Source: Mesobacillus jeotgali (GTDB lineage Bacteria; Bacillota; Bacilli; Bacillales; Cytobacillaceae). From it: 64,000 nucleotides of DNA. Each line of letters begins with the position of its first letter. Position 1 is the stretch's first letter. Below, one piece after another: positions 7,900 to 16,459 of this stretch. The translations under genes were made by a program, and so were the position numbers. Location: positions 560,001 through 624,000 of the forward strand of contig NZ_CP134494.1 in NCBI RefSeq assembly GCF_031759225.1, given 5' to 3'. Under the pieces are notes generated by a model. The model saw nothing but the letters and a program-made list of their open reading frames with translations. It was not told where the DNA came from and ran no database searches.

Positions 7900-8748
7900 A
7901 TGATCAAGCTGATAAAATATGAAAATCTCTTGCAGTTTAAAAAAGATGTATCATCCTTTTTGGAGCAGGATGAAGTGGTGAATAATTTGTCTCTGGGAGT
8001 GCTGAATTCCGCTGAAAAAACTCCGCTGTTAATGGCAGTCGTGCAAAGGGATGAAGAAATTGTATGGGTGATGATTCAGACTCAGCATGATAAGATCATC
8101 TGTTCAAAAGCTGCTTTACTTTCGCCTGACGAACTTCGATTGATTGCTGAACAGATGCATCACGAATTTAAGAGTATACCTGGTCTTGTAGGTGATCGGA
8201 AATTGATTGTCGAACTTTCTGGTTATCTTTCTAAGCTAAGAAATGTGACGGCAACCGTGGAAATGAATCAGGGATTATACAAGCTGGAAAAGGTGAAGAA
8301 GAGTATTTTATCAAAAGGTAAGCTTCGGGCACTGACAGAACAGGAACAGGGTCTTGCAAAAGAGTGGGTGTATCGATTTTGCGAAGACGTGAACCTGCCG
8401 ATTTCCATGGATGAAGCGGATTCAAAAGCCGACGATTTGATTCGAAAAGGACGATTGATGGGGTGGGAAGTAGATGGGGAGATTGTTTCGATGGCAAATG
8501 GCTCAAGGCCAACGGAAAGAAACATCAACATCAATTTTGTCTACACACCCATCAAGCATCGAAAGAAAGGCTTTGCTTCTGATTGTGTTGCAGCAATCTC
8601 CCAAATGATGTTGGATCAGGGCTACCAAACAACTAGTCTGTATACCGATCTCAGCAATCCTACTACAAACAAAATCTATCAGGAGATTGGATATGAGTGG
8701 GTTACAGATTCAGTTGTGATGAGGTTAGAAGAAAAACCATGCTCTTAA
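7900..8748 (+). CDS. GNAT-family N-acetyltransferase
   Basis: About 282 residues. The C-terminal third has the GNAT core: beta strand INFVYTPIKHRKKGFASDCVAAISQMMLDQGYQTTSLYTDLSNPTTNKIYQEIGYE. KHRKKGFAS is the acetyl-CoA pyrophosphate-binding loop (Q/RxxGxG/A-like) and NPTTNKIYQEIGYE the final strand-helix. The N-terminal half is a degenerate second GNAT-like domain, as in many Bacillus acetyltransferases of this length. It should transfer an acetyl group from acetyl-CoA to an amine; the acceptor is unknown. A TTG at 7885 behind AGGAGG would add five residues; the ATG at 7900 has GGGGGAT 7 bases upstream. No neighbour suggests a pathway. Confidence 0.78.
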   Translation: MIKLIKYENLLQFKKDVSSFLEQDEVVNNLSLGVLNSAEKTPLLMAVVQRDEEIVWVMIQTQHDKIICSKAALLSPDELRLIAEQMHHEFKSIPGLVGDRKLIVELSGYLSKLRNVTATVEMNQGLYKLEKVKKSILSKGKLRALTEQEQGLAKEWVYRFCEDVNLPISMDEADSKADDLIRKGRLMGWEVDGEIVSMANGSRPTERNININFVYTPIKHRKKGFASDCVAAISQMMLDQGYQTTSLYTDLSNPTTNKIYQEIGYEWVTDSVVMRLEEKPCS

Positions 8749-8814
8749 AAACAATCTGGTTCGACGTTTGGAAACCTTTTATTTTGCTGGAAAAAATCAG
8801 CTGTTTTTTCCAGT

Positions 8815-8914
8815 TCGCTATAAAACAAAAAAAGTCGCTATAAAAATGAAAAACTCGCTATAAAAACAAAAAAGTCGCTATTAAACCGAAAGTCCTACTA
8901 TAAAAACGATAAAA
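8815..8914. repeat. Tandem array, 20-bp unit, five copies
   Basis: TCGCTA recurs at 8815, 8835, 8855 and 8875, and a degenerate CTACTA at 8895, an exact 20-bp period. Each unit is TCGCTATAAAA followed by an A-rich stretch. The A-tracts are thus phased at about two helical turns. The array fills the gap between the GNAT and HAD genes and ends 11 bases before the HAD start. Confidence 0.85.
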
Positions 8915-8924
8915 AGGAGTTTCC

Positions 8925-9590
8925 ATGGCTGCATATAATGTAATTCTATTGGATTTAGACGGAACGATTACAGACCCGAAAGTCGGAATTACCAAATCCG
9001 TTCAATATGCATTGCGGAAAATGGGTAAAGCTGCACCTAACGTCGATCAACTTGAAGGTTTTATTGGGCCTCCCCTTCAGGTTTCATTCGCTGAATACTT
9101 CGATTTTGATGAACACCAAACTGAGATGGCCATTGATTTTTACAGAGAAAGGTTTAAGGAAAAGGGGATATTCGAGAATGAGTTGTATCCAAACATTCCT
9201 GATCTATTAAAGTTTTTAAAAGAACAGAGTTTTAGTTTGGCTGTCGCTACTTCCAAACCTACCGTCTTTGCTGATCAAATATTAAAGCATTTTAAGATTG
9301 AACACTATTTTGACCTTGTTGTTGGAAGTAACCTTGATGGAACGAGAACATCAAAAACAGAAATCATTGAGTACATACTAAATGAGTACCACCAGCATAT
9401 GCCGGAAGATTTTATTATGATTGGCGATCGGAAACACGATATTGAGGGTGCCTGTAATAACGGGATTGACTCAATAGGAGTGTTGTATGGATATGGATCT
9501 CTAGAAGAGTTAAGAAACTCCCGGCCTGTGTATATTGTCGAGAGCGTTGAACAGTTAAGGGAGGTTTTGATGGGGAGTCGCGTCAAATAA
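8925..9590 (+). CDS. HAD-superfamily hydrolase, phosphoglycolate phosphatase-like
   Basis: The 221-residue protein has all four HAD motifs: LLDLDGTITD (residues 8-17, nucleophile Asp10), VATSKP (motif II), the lysine in SKTEIIEYIL (motif III) and MIGDRKHDIEGA (motif IV acidic pair). The helical cap after motif I is of the C1 type found in phosphoglycolate phosphatase, PpaX and nucleotidases. It is a cytosolic Mg2+-dependent phosphatase; the substrate (phosphoglycolate, pyrophosphate or a nucleotide) cannot be chosen from sequence. The ATG at 8925 has AAAAAGGAG upstream, directly next to the 20-bp repeat array. Downstream is an imperfect GCACAGGGACG/CCCAGTG hairpin at about 9602. Confidence 0.82.
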   Translation: MAAYNVILLDLDGTITDPKVGITKSVQYALRKMGKAAPNVDQLEGFIGPPLQVSFAEYFDFDEHQTEMAIDFYRERFKEKGIFENELYPNIPDLLKFLKEQSFSLAVATSKPTVFADQILKHFKIEHYFDLVVGSNLDGTRTSKTEIIEYILNEYHQHMPEDFIMIGDRKHDIEGACNNGIDSIGVLYGYGSLEELRNSRPVYIVESVEQLREVLMGSRVK

Positions 9591-9756
9591 TTAATTGGCG
9601 AAGCACAGGGACGTACCCAGTGAATCCTTTTAAAGGCAAGGATGGTAGCAGGAGAAACGTCCCCATGCTTCCTGAATTGTTCTGTAAAAGAGTTGATGGG
9701 AGTGGGGAATATAACAAGTTGGTGGATGATAAGCGAGCTACAACGTATCGTATGTA

Positions 9757-9811
9757 GATAAAAGCAGAGGGACAGATTCTCTGTTCATAAAAGAGCAGTA
9801 TCTTCCCTCTG
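9757..9811 (-). terminator. Possible terminator of the two-component operon
   Basis: CAGAGGGA (9765-9772) and TCCCTCTG (9804-9811) are inverted copies with a 31-base loop. On the minus strand the stem is followed by CTTTTATC. It lies just beyond the end of the sensor kinase gene. The loop is long, so the call is tentative. Confidence 0.4.
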
Positions 9812-9850
9812 TTTCAGGCTGGACCTCCGTGCAAAACCAGCAGAAATGTC

Positions 9851-11575
9851 TCACTGTTTTGTAGGCAGCATGATTCGGATGGTTGTGCCTTTTCGGGGTT
9901 GGCTTTGGCCTTGGATAGTCCCGTTGTGGAGGTGGACGAGTTGTTTCGTGATGGCCATGCCAAGTCCTGAACCGCTTCCTGTTTCGCCGGTGTGAGTTCC
10001 TCTGTAATAGCGGCTGAATAGTTTTTCGAGTGTGGCGCTTTCCATGCCAATGCCATCATCTTCAATAGTAATGACAATTAAATGGTCCTCTATGGTGGTC
10101 AGTGTAACCGAAATGGCGGTGCCAGGCGGATTATATTTAATGGCATTGGCGATGACATTATCCATAATGCGCTGAAACCATTTTGGGTCAATGGAAGCAG
10201 TAATTGAATCAGGATACGGAGTGAAATCAAATGATTTGTCTTGATGGGCGGGATCATTAATGTAATGGATGATGATCCGCCGAATAAATTCGTTCAAATC
10301 GGTCGGCTCCTTGGCAATTGGCAAAGCATGGTTTTTGAGCCGGTAGGTTAATGTTAGGTCCTCCAGCAGGTCCATCATATAATCTGATTTATCGGCCATA
10401 ATGTGAGCAAATTCCCTTGTTTCCTTTTCTGACCAGGAATAGTCAGTGGAGGCGAGCATTTGGGCGTAGCCCGAAATGGAAGACAGCGGCGTTTTTAAAT
10501 CATGGGAAAGGCCACTGATCCATTCTTCTCTCGTCTGGGCCATGATTTTCTGCTGTTTTTCATTTTGCTTCAGTGTTTCGGTAAGCTGAGATAGCGTTGC
10601 AATTAATTCTTTATATAGCCGGAACTTTCTTTTCAATTTTCCTTTTCTGTTTCGAGTTACCGGCCGGTCATGAACATCGGTCGGCTCCTGATAAACTCCG
10701 CTTCCCAGGTTTTGGATCCAATTCATTAAAGTCAGCAGAGGCACTCCAAATTTTCGCGCGTACCACAGTGTTCCGGCAAGGAGCAGCAGGAATGCCACAA
10801 GAAAAATGACCATAAGACTTTTGTTTAAGGAATCAAACATGCCTTTTTCCAAGGCAGATGTCTTATTAACTGCTGGAATCCCTACAAGGATGGCTTGTTC
10901 TGTGCTTGGGTCAAAATGTAATGCTGTGGAGCTTTCTTCCGTATGTCGCTTTGTGAAAAGCCTATTGACTGTGTACTCGTTGTCTTGATTTTCAGCTCCA
11001 TATTCATCTACTACATTTCCTTCAGGGTCTATAAGTTGGACCCAACCATTCCTTTGGGATAGTTCTCTTTGGATCTTCTCAGATAACTTCAATTTTTGGA
11101 GTTCCCAGTCAACGGTTGGTGAGATTTGTTCCAAAAGTTGTTCTTCCAACTGTATTTTTCCGAAAAGGATATAACGCTTTTTATCTTCAAGCTCCCAATA
11201 AGTATATTGAGCTGACCCGCTGCTTCCTCCTAAAGTGAGGGAGGCAATTTCACTTTCCTTTAAAAATTCAGGAGCTTTTCCTGGCATATTATAAGTTCCC
11301 AGGACTTTTCCCTGATCATTGATGGAGAGAAGCCATCCATTCTGTTCCTTTGCGAGGATTTTCAGCTCGTCATCAAAAACAGCCTTCTCTTCCTTGAAGC
11401 TTACATGGCTGGATACAAAAAAATCTTCGGCCTTAGAGAGGTCCTGTCTGGATTCCATATCCATCAGAGAATATCCAAGAAAAGCCCAAAATGAGAGCAG
11501 TATGATGAAAAAAAGGACAAAAACAGTAATTAATTGAAAAAAGAATTGATAGATGAATCTTCTATGTATGTTCAT
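9851..11575 (-). CDS. Membrane sensor histidine kinase (OmpR-partner type)
   Basis: The 574-residue protein has a membrane helix at about 12-36, an extracellular segment of about 215 residues, a second helix at about 253-273, and a cytoplasmic kinase. The HisKA box EEWISGLSHDLKTPLSSISGY places the phosphorylated histidine at 358. The ATPase domain shows N-box DNVIANAIKYNPP, G1 DDGIGM and G2 GSGSGLGMAI. It should autophosphorylate on an external signal and pass phosphate to the regulator encoded just upstream, whose reading frame it overlaps by 14 bases. The divergent ABC exporter at 12431 may be a target, as is common for kinase/ABC neighbourhoods, but the kinase lacks the short BceS-like sensor form, so the ligand is open. 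Confidence 0.9.
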   Translation of the reverse strand: MNIHRRFIYQFFFQLITVFVLFFIILLSFWAFLGYSLMDMESRQDLSKAEDFFVSSHVSFKEEKAVFDDELKILAKEQNGWLLSINDQGKVLGTYNMPGKAPEFLKESEIASLTLGGSSGSAQYTYWELEDKKRYILFGKIQLEEQLLEQISPTVDWELQKLKLSEKIQRELSQRNGWVQLIDPEGNVVDEYGAENQDNEYTVNRLFTKRHTEESSTALHFDPSTEQAILVGIPAVNKTSALEKGMFDSLNKSLMVIFLVAFLLLLAGTLWYARKFGVPLLTLMNWIQNLGSGVYQEPTDVHDRPVTRNRKGKLKRKFRLYKELIATLSQLTETLKQNEKQQKIMAQTREEWISGLSHDLKTPLSSISGYAQMLASTDYSWSEKETREFAHIMADKSDYMMDLLEDLTLTYRLKNHALPIAKEPTDLNEFIRRIIIHYINDPAHQDKSFDFTPYPDSITASIDPKWFQRIMDNVIANAIKYNPPGTAISVTLTTIEDHLIVITIEDDGIGMESATLEKLFSRYYRGTHTGETGSGSGLGMAITKQLVHLHNGTIQGQSQPRKGTTIRIMLPTKQ

Positions 11576-12278
11576 GATTGCTGCCTTCCGGTACGAATTT
11601 ATAGCCGAGGCCCCTTATTGTAATAATATGGCTAGGATTGCTCGGATTGATTTCGATCTTCTCTCGCAGCTTTCGGATATGCACCATGACCGTGTTGTCC
11701 TCACCAAATCCTTCTTCTCCCCATACTTGCTCGTATAGCTGGCTTTTGCTGAATAGCTGGTTGGGATGTTTACTTAGAAAAAGAAGAAGCTGATAGACTT
11801 GGGCTGGCAGGTCTATTTTTTTTCCTGAAACAGTAACCTCGCCTGCTGATGTATTAATCTTAATTCTGCCAAAATCATAGATTGTCTGTACGGAAACAGG
11901 TGGACTTCCTTTATGCCGTCGCAGGTGTGCCTTGATGCGGGCAGCGACTTCAAGCGGGTTAAATGGCTTCGTGATATAGTCATCCGCTCCAAGGGCAAAT
12001 CCTGAAAGTTTATCAAGGTCGGTAGAACGAGCGGTCAGAAAGAAGATGGGAGCAGCAGTTGTTTCTCTGATTAAAGGGCAAATATCAAAACCGCTCCGGT
12101 CAGGGAGCATCACATCCAACAGAATAAGGTCATAGGTCTTCGTCCGGCAAAGCTCCAATGCTTCTGCGGCGGTGGAGGCAGTATCGATTTGATTGAACTG
12201 TTCACGCTGCAAAATGGTGGTCAGCATCTGCAAAATGGCTTTTTCATCATCCACCAGCAGCAATTTTGAATCTTGCAT
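11562..12278 (-). CDS. OmpR-family response regulator
   Basis: The 238-residue protein has an N-terminal receiver (acidic pocket VDDE, phosphoacceptor Asp55 in LILLDVMLPD, switch residues FLTAR and Lys in DDYITKPF) and a C-terminal winged helix (LLLFLSKHPNQLFSKSQLYEQVW...DNTVMVHIRKLREKI...IRGLGYKF). It is the DNA-binding partner of the kinase whose start overlaps its 3' end. The ATG at 12278 has AGGAGAA upstream. Direct repeats in the divergent intergenic region at 12344 look like its binding site. Confidence 0.92.
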   Translation of the reverse strand: MQDSKLLLVDDEKAILQMLTTILQREQFNQIDTASTAAEALELCRTKTYDLILLDVMLPDRSGFDICPLIRETTAAPIFFLTARSTDLDKLSGFALGADDYITKPFNPLEVAARIKAHLRRHKGSPPVSVQTIYDFGRIKINTSAGEVTVSGKKIDLPAQVYQLLLFLSKHPNQLFSKSQLYEQVWGEEGFGEDNTVMVHIRKLREKIEINPSNPSHIITIRGLGYKFVPEGSNHEHT

Positions 12279-12343
12279 GAATGTATTCTCCTAATCTAGA
12301 TTTTTCAACCCTATCATAACATTTCATTTCCAAAAATATAGGA

Positions 12344-12361
12344 ATTAAGGAAAAATTAAGG
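12344..12361. promoter_or_regulatory. Direct repeat, candidate operator of the OmpR-type regulator
   Basis: ATTAAGG occurs at 12344-12350 and again at 12355-12361, an 11-bp period on one face of the helix, as bound by dimers of OmpR/PhoB-type regulators. It lies in the 152-base gap between the divergent regulator gene and the ABC permease gene, so one site could control both. Confidence 0.45.
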
Positions 12362-12430
12362 TAGTATTTCGGTGTGGTTAAGGTTGAGAGGATATACTTT
12401 AGTCAGAACAGGCTGAAGGGAGTCAGGATT

Positions 12431-13120
12431 ATGTTTGTCATGTGCAAAAGAGAGTTTGTTAGCCTTTTTAAAGGGATTAAATCCATCATAATGATTGGTA
12501 TTTTATTCGCTGTGTCGTATTATTCAGCGAAGTTTTCCAGTTTCCTATTTTCCACCATGGAGTTAAAGGCAAGCGAGGCTGAGGATATTCATACGATCGG
12601 CCTTTTAGTTGTCATTTTGCTGCTTGGACAATTATTCGTGTTTGGTTTGTCCCACGACACAATCAACAGAGAAATTCACGAACGGACGATGAGATTTCTG
12701 GTGACAAGGGTATCACGATCATCTATATTATTGGGGAAATTTTTAGGAATATGGATGTTCTGGTGTGTCTGCCTTGTGGTGTCCTTTTTGCTTGTCAGTA
12801 TCTATTCCAAAAAGATTGATCTGTTTATTTTTTCTCAGACAGTGAGCCTGGTCACGTACCAGGTCGCTATCGCTGTATTGTTATCTGTTCTTATTCCAAG
12901 ACCTGGTTTTACCATGTTCCTGGGCAATATCCTTGGGCTGCTCCTGCCTATTTTAGGGTTTTGGACTACGTTCTCGCAAAATGGCTGGGTAAACTGGGTG
13001 AAGTTCTTTATTCCTTTTTACTATCTGGAACGGGATGATTACACTTTTTTAATCATATTTGGGTTGGCTGGTTTGATGGTGCTGGTTGCAGCCGCTGTTT
13101 TTAAAAGGAGGGAATGCTGA
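12431..13120 (+). CDS. ABC-2 type exporter permease
   Basis: About 229 residues with six predicted membrane segments and the ABC-2 permease order: a short cytoplasmic N-terminus (MFVMCKREFVSLFKGIKS), the loop DTINREIHERTMRFLVTRVSRSSILLGKFLG that contacts the ATPase, and a C-terminal tail KRREC. The family exports drugs, lipids or peptides. The ATG at 12431 is chosen because GGGAGTCAGG lies 9 bases upstream; a GTG at 12374 in frame has no ribosome site. The gene overlaps the ATPase gene by one base (TGATG), so the two form one exporter. The divergent two-component system may regulate it. Confidence 0.8.
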   Translation: MFVMCKREFVSLFKGIKSIIMIGILFAVSYYSAKFSSFLFSTMELKASEAEDIHTIGLLVVILLLGQLFVFGLSHDTINREIHERTMRFLVTRVSRSSILLGKFLGIWMFWCVCLVVSFLLVSIYSKKIDLFIFSQTVSLVTYQVAIAVLLSVLIPRPGFTMFLGNILGLLLPILGFWTTFSQNGWVNWVKFFIPFYYLERDDYTFLIIFGLAGLMVLVAAAVFKRREC

Positions 13121-14025
13121 TGAATGCGATCGAAACGAAACAGCTTTCAAAAGCGTATGGCGGCCATAAGGTGGTCAAAGGAATTGATTTATCAATAAAA
13201 AAGGGAGAAGTATTTGGTTTTTTGGGGCGTAATGGAGCAGGGAAATCAACCTTTATTAATATGCTTACAGGCATCATATCACCTAGCGGCGGTTCCTACT
13301 CACTCCTCGGGATTGAAGGTCCGGATCACAAAGTGATGAAACAAGTGGGAGTCATGCCGGATTACTCATCCTTTTATACATCATGGACGCCAATGGAACA
13401 TCTGCGTTTTTTCTCAGAGTTATCGGGCAGCAAGGCGTCAAAAGTGAGGTGCAGGGAGGTCCTTGGAAGGGTGGATCTTTTACAGCATGCCAATAAGAAA
13501 ACGGGGAAGTTCTCCTTTGGCATGAAAAAGAAATTGGGGATTGCTCAGGCTATTATTCATGACCCGGAGCTGGTGTTCCTTGATGAACCTACGTCAGGGA
13601 TGGACGCAGAATCGGTTATTCAGGTTCACCGTCTCATTAGGGAACTCCAAGAAGAGGGAAAGACGATTTTAATGACTTCACATAACCTGGATGAAGTGGA
13701 GAAGATTTGCACAAGGATTGCGATTATGCGGGATGGAATCATCGATAAGATTGGGACAATGGAGGAATTACGGGCCTATTACCGGTCGACCATGACGGTC
13801 AAAATGAAACATTCGATTGTGCCAATACAGGAACAAGCTAAGCTGAAGCAGTGGCTTGAGTCTGCGGGTACCTTGCTCGAACATGGGGAAGCAGTTACCG
13901 TCATCACGATCGGTGATGAGAAAAAGATTGCTGAAATAATCAGGGCGTTTACCCAATGCAAAGCGGATGTTTTGCGGGTGGAAGTGGAAGAACCATCGCT
14001 AGAGGACATTTTTTTAGATGAATAG
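13120..14025 (+). CDS. ABC exporter ATPase
   Basis: About 301 residues. Walker A is GRNGAGKST, the signature FSFGMKKKLGIAQA, Walker B LVFLDEPTSGMD and the H-loop MTSHNLDEVEK, the pattern of DrrA/CcmA-like ATPases that work with ABC-2 permeases. A C-terminal regulatory tail of about 80 residues ends LEDIFLDE, also typical. The ATG at 13120 overlaps the permease stop (TGATG) and is about 8 bases from AAAGGAGGG; an ATG at 13114 would be too close to that site. It powers the upstream permease; the cargo is unknown. Confidence 0.87.
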   Translation: MNAIETKQLSKAYGGHKVVKGIDLSIKKGEVFGFLGRNGAGKSTFINMLTGIISPSGGSYSLLGIEGPDHKVMKQVGVMPDYSSFYTSWTPMEHLRFFSELSGSKASKVRCREVLGRVDLLQHANKKTGKFSFGMKKKLGIAQAIIHDPELVFLDEPTSGMDAESVIQVHRLIRELQEEGKTILMTSHNLDEVEKICTRIAIMRDGIIDKIGTMEELRAYYRSTMTVKMKHSIVPIQEQAKLKQWLESAGTLLEHGEAVTVITIGDEKKIAEIIRAFTQCKADVLRVEVEEPSLEDIFLDE

Positions 14026-14046
14026 AATGGCAGATAGGAGATTTAT

Positions 14047-14541
14047 ATGCTAGTAGACATTAAAGAACCTCAAAACTCCATATCCCGTAAAGCTATCAAT
14101 GTCTGGATCATCAGCGAAATCATTCAGAACTTCATTGGATTTGCGGTTCTGGGGATTTTGTTTTATCTGGATGATCGATTTTTATGGAAAGAATGGATTG
14201 GCTGGGTGTTGATACTCCTATTGGCTATCTCGATTCCAGCGGCAATTTGGGCTTTCATTTCTCCATATATTCAATATAAAAGCTGGCGTTATGAAGTGGA
14301 TGAAGAATTTGTCCAGCTGAAGTCAGGGGTCTTGGAGGAGAAGCACCTGCTGATTCCCATGACAAAAATACAATCTGTTGAAACGGTACAGGGACCACTT
14401 ATGAGGAAATACGGTCTATATTCAGTGAGCATAGGAACAATGGGATCCACCCATGTTATTCCGGCTTTGCCAAAAGAGGAGGCTGTCTCCTTACGGAATC
14501 AGATTGCTAAATATGCCAAAGTGAAGGATGAGGACGAATGA
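14047..14541 (+). CDS. ydbS: Bacterial PH-domain membrane protein, YdbS-like
   Basis: The 164-residue protein has two membrane helices (about 30-52 and 57-80) followed by a bPH2 domain (YKSWRYEVDEEFVQLKSGVLEEKHLLIPMTKIQSVETVQGPLMRKYGLYSVSIGT). B. subtilis YdbS has the same size and layout and is paired with YdbT, as here; the pair has been linked to resistance to some antimicrobial peptides. The stop overlaps the next start (ATGA). The ribosome site is ATAGGAG. The biochemical role is not established. Confidence 0.85.
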   Translation: MLVDIKEPQNSISRKAINVWIISEIIQNFIGFAVLGILFYLDDRFLWKEWIGWVLILLLAISIPAAIWAFISPYIQYKSWRYEVDEEFVQLKSGVLEEKHLLIPMTKIQSVETVQGPLMRKYGLYSVSIGTMGSTHVIPALPKEEAVSLRNQIAKYAKVKDEDE

Positions 14542-16001
14542 GACAAGCAAGAAGATATCATCCTTTTCGTATGTTATTTGGACTCATCCACCTACTAAGA
14601 AATACTGCGTTTCTCGCCTTGTTTTTATTTGTGATGAAAGCCGATTCGCAATCCTTTTTGATCGTATGGGGAAGGAAGCTCTTTCTCCCTTTTATCGCAT
14701 TGTCCGTTATATCGATTTTTCTGAGATGGCTATCTGAGAAATACGATGCGGCGGATGGCCATTTTCATGTATATAAGGGTGTTTTTATTTCTTCCAGGCA
14801 AACGGTACCCTTCTCGAAAATCCAAAATATTAGCAGGCATACCTCGATTGTCCACCGTATTTTGGGTGTCACTTCACTTACCTTTGAGACTGGCATGGAT
14901 GGGGAAAATTCACAGATTAAATTTACAGTGGTTACTCACGGAGAAGCTGACAAGCTGGAAGGGGCGCTTAGGGAGGGAATGCCAGAAGATTTTCGCGGAG
15001 AGGATGAAACCGATGGGCGGACGATTCATTTTACACCTGAAAGGAAGAATATAATAAAGGCAGCCATTTCTTCATTGAGCTTTCTTGTTTTGATTTCTTT
15101 CGGAATTTCTGTTTACACGAAGGCCTCGGATATTTGGGATGTAAAGGAGGGGGCATTGAGTTTTCTTCAAGGATTTCTTGATTCCTGGCCCATATGGTTG
15201 GCTGGCCTTACAGTTGTGATCCTATTGTCTGTCTTATTCGGTTTTTTATGGACCTATCTGAAATATGGCAAATACGAAATTTCTTCTGATCAAGAGCGGA
15301 TCTATATTCGCAAAGGCCTTTTGGAGGAGACGTCCTTTACGATCTCTAAGGAAAGGGTACAGGCGATTGACATCAGGCAGAACTTGATGAAGCGTTTGAC
15401 AGGTGTAGCGGCCGTCACATTGTCTACAGTTGGAGATACAGAGGCTGGGGAGGAAAAGGATGGAGCCAACTCGCTGTTTCCCTATCTTCCTGTTAACCTC
15501 GCCTGCAAAATTGCAGAGGAAATCCTGCCCGATTATACCATTTCACAAAACATGATTCCGCTGCCTAGAAAAGCTTTGTGGGCCAGCCTTTTGACGCCAA
15601 GCTGGATCTGGATGATGGCATCTGCACCACTCTTTTATTTCAAGCCGGAAATACTTGGCTTCGAGAAAACCTGGATCATTCTTACTGTCATTCTCTTCAT
15701 TCTGGTCGTAATGGGAAGAGTTTCAGCATTTTTCAATGCGCGTTATCTGATCCATGGAGAGTTTATACAGTTTAGGACGGGCATCCTCGGCACAAGAGTA
15801 TTTATTTCGAAGCGCAGCAAAATAATTCAAGCGGAGATCACCGCAACCCGATGGCAAAAAGCCTTCGGACTCGCATCCATACAGACCGTCAACAGAGGAA
15901 AACCTGTCCAGCATTCAGGCATAAAAAACATACCAACACAAACAGCCAACTCCTTCTATTCCTGGTATAAAAGAAGGAACAACCAAATAAAAACAAGATA
16001 G
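14538..16001 (+). CDS. ydbT: Multi-domain bacterial PH-domain membrane protein, YdbT-like
   Basis: The 487-residue protein carries three bPH2 segments, each after a pair of membrane helices. They are marked by KYDAADGHFHVYKGVFISSRQTVPFSKIQNI (about 75-105), KYEISSDQERIYIRKGLLEETSFTISKERVQAID (about 245-278) and ARYLIHGEFIQFRTGILGTRVFISKRSKIIQAE (about 400-432). This matches B. subtilis YdbT (about 490 residues). It overlaps ydbS by 4 bases, so the two are probably made together and act as a complex in the membrane. A GACGGTTCT/AGAACCGTC hairpin follows at 16026. Confidence 0.85.
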   Translation: MRQARRYHPFRMLFGLIHLLRNTAFLALFLFVMKADSQSFLIVWGRKLFLPFIALSVISIFLRWLSEKYDAADGHFHVYKGVFISSRQTVPFSKIQNISRHTSIVHRILGVTSLTFETGMDGENSQIKFTVVTHGEADKLEGALREGMPEDFRGEDETDGRTIHFTPERKNIIKAAISSLSFLVLISFGISVYTKASDIWDVKEGALSFLQGFLDSWPIWLAGLTVVILLSVLFGFLWTYLKYGKYEISSDQERIYIRKGLLEETSFTISKERVQAIDIRQNLMKRLTGVAAVTLSTVGDTEAGEEKDGANSLFPYLPVNLACKIAEEILPDYTISQNMIPLPRKALWASLLTPSWIWMMASAPLFYFKPEILGFEKTWIILTVILFILVVMGRVSAFFNARYLIHGEFIQFRTGILGTRVFISKRSKIIQAEITATRWQKAFGLASIQTVNRGKPVQHSGIKNIPTQTANSFYSWYKRRNNQIKTR

Positions 16002-16025
16002 CCAGAAAATGGGGCTAAACTTAGA

Positions 16026-16062
16026 GACGGTTCTAGTATTTTTGACCGTTAACAGAACCGTC
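16026..16062 (+). terminator. Hairpin after ydbT
   Basis: GACGGTTCT (16026-16034) and AGAACCGTC (16054-16062) are perfect inverted copies with a 19-base loop. The tail CATTTGTCACTATTTT is only moderately T-rich, so termination may be weak. Confidence 0.45.
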
Positions 16063-16098
16063 CATTTGTCACTATTTTAAAAAAAGTCAAAAAAGAAT

Positions 16099-16133
16099 TT
16101 GACAAAAAGATTTTCACCTGATAATTTTATAAT
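16099..16133 (+). promoter_or_regulatory. Promoter of the ilvE T-box leader
   Basis: A consensus -35 TTGACA (16099-16104) is followed after 17 bases by TAATTT (16122-16127), overlapping a perfect TATAAT at 16128-16133 whose spacing would be 23. Transcription would start near 16135-16140, just ahead of stem I of the T-box. Confidence 0.6.
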
Positions 16134-16149
16134 TAATAAAATTCTGGAA

Positions 16150-16428
16150 AAATAAAATCGATGACGAGAAGAGTAAGATGAGTGCCCTGTTCCACAGAGA
16201 GTCGGTAAATGGTGAAAGCCGATGTTCAGAACTGATCCGAAAATCATCTCCGAGATGCAATGCTGAACTTTTTCAGTAAGTGTTGCCGGGTGGTCCGCCG
16301 TTACAAGGAACGCGTATGATTGTACGTTGATTGAGTGCCGTAATGTGGATTTTTTTATCCATAAACGGAACTAGGGTGGTATCGCGAGCTAAACTCGTCC
16401 CTATTTTAGGGACGAGTTTTTTTGTTTT
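16150..16428 (+). promoter_or_regulatory. T-box leader of ilvE-ilvD (probably isoleucine-specific)
   Basis: The leader has a stem I start (GATGACGAGAAGAG), the apical-loop region with ACAGAGAG and GGTGAAAGCCGATG, and the antiterminator T-box core AGGGTGGTATCGCG (16373-16386). A strong terminator follows: AAACTCGTCCC (16391-16401) with GGGACGAGTTT (16409-16419) and a T run. Pairing of GAGA with TCTC at the base of stem I leaves ATC, followed by A, in the specifier position (about 16240), which reads as isoleucine. Uncharged tRNA-Ile would stabilise the antiterminator and allow transcription of ilvE. The T-box itself is certain; the codon assignment is my manual folding. Confidence 0.9.
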
Positions 16429-16459
16429 TCAAAAAACATATGGAAATGAGGAATGGATG

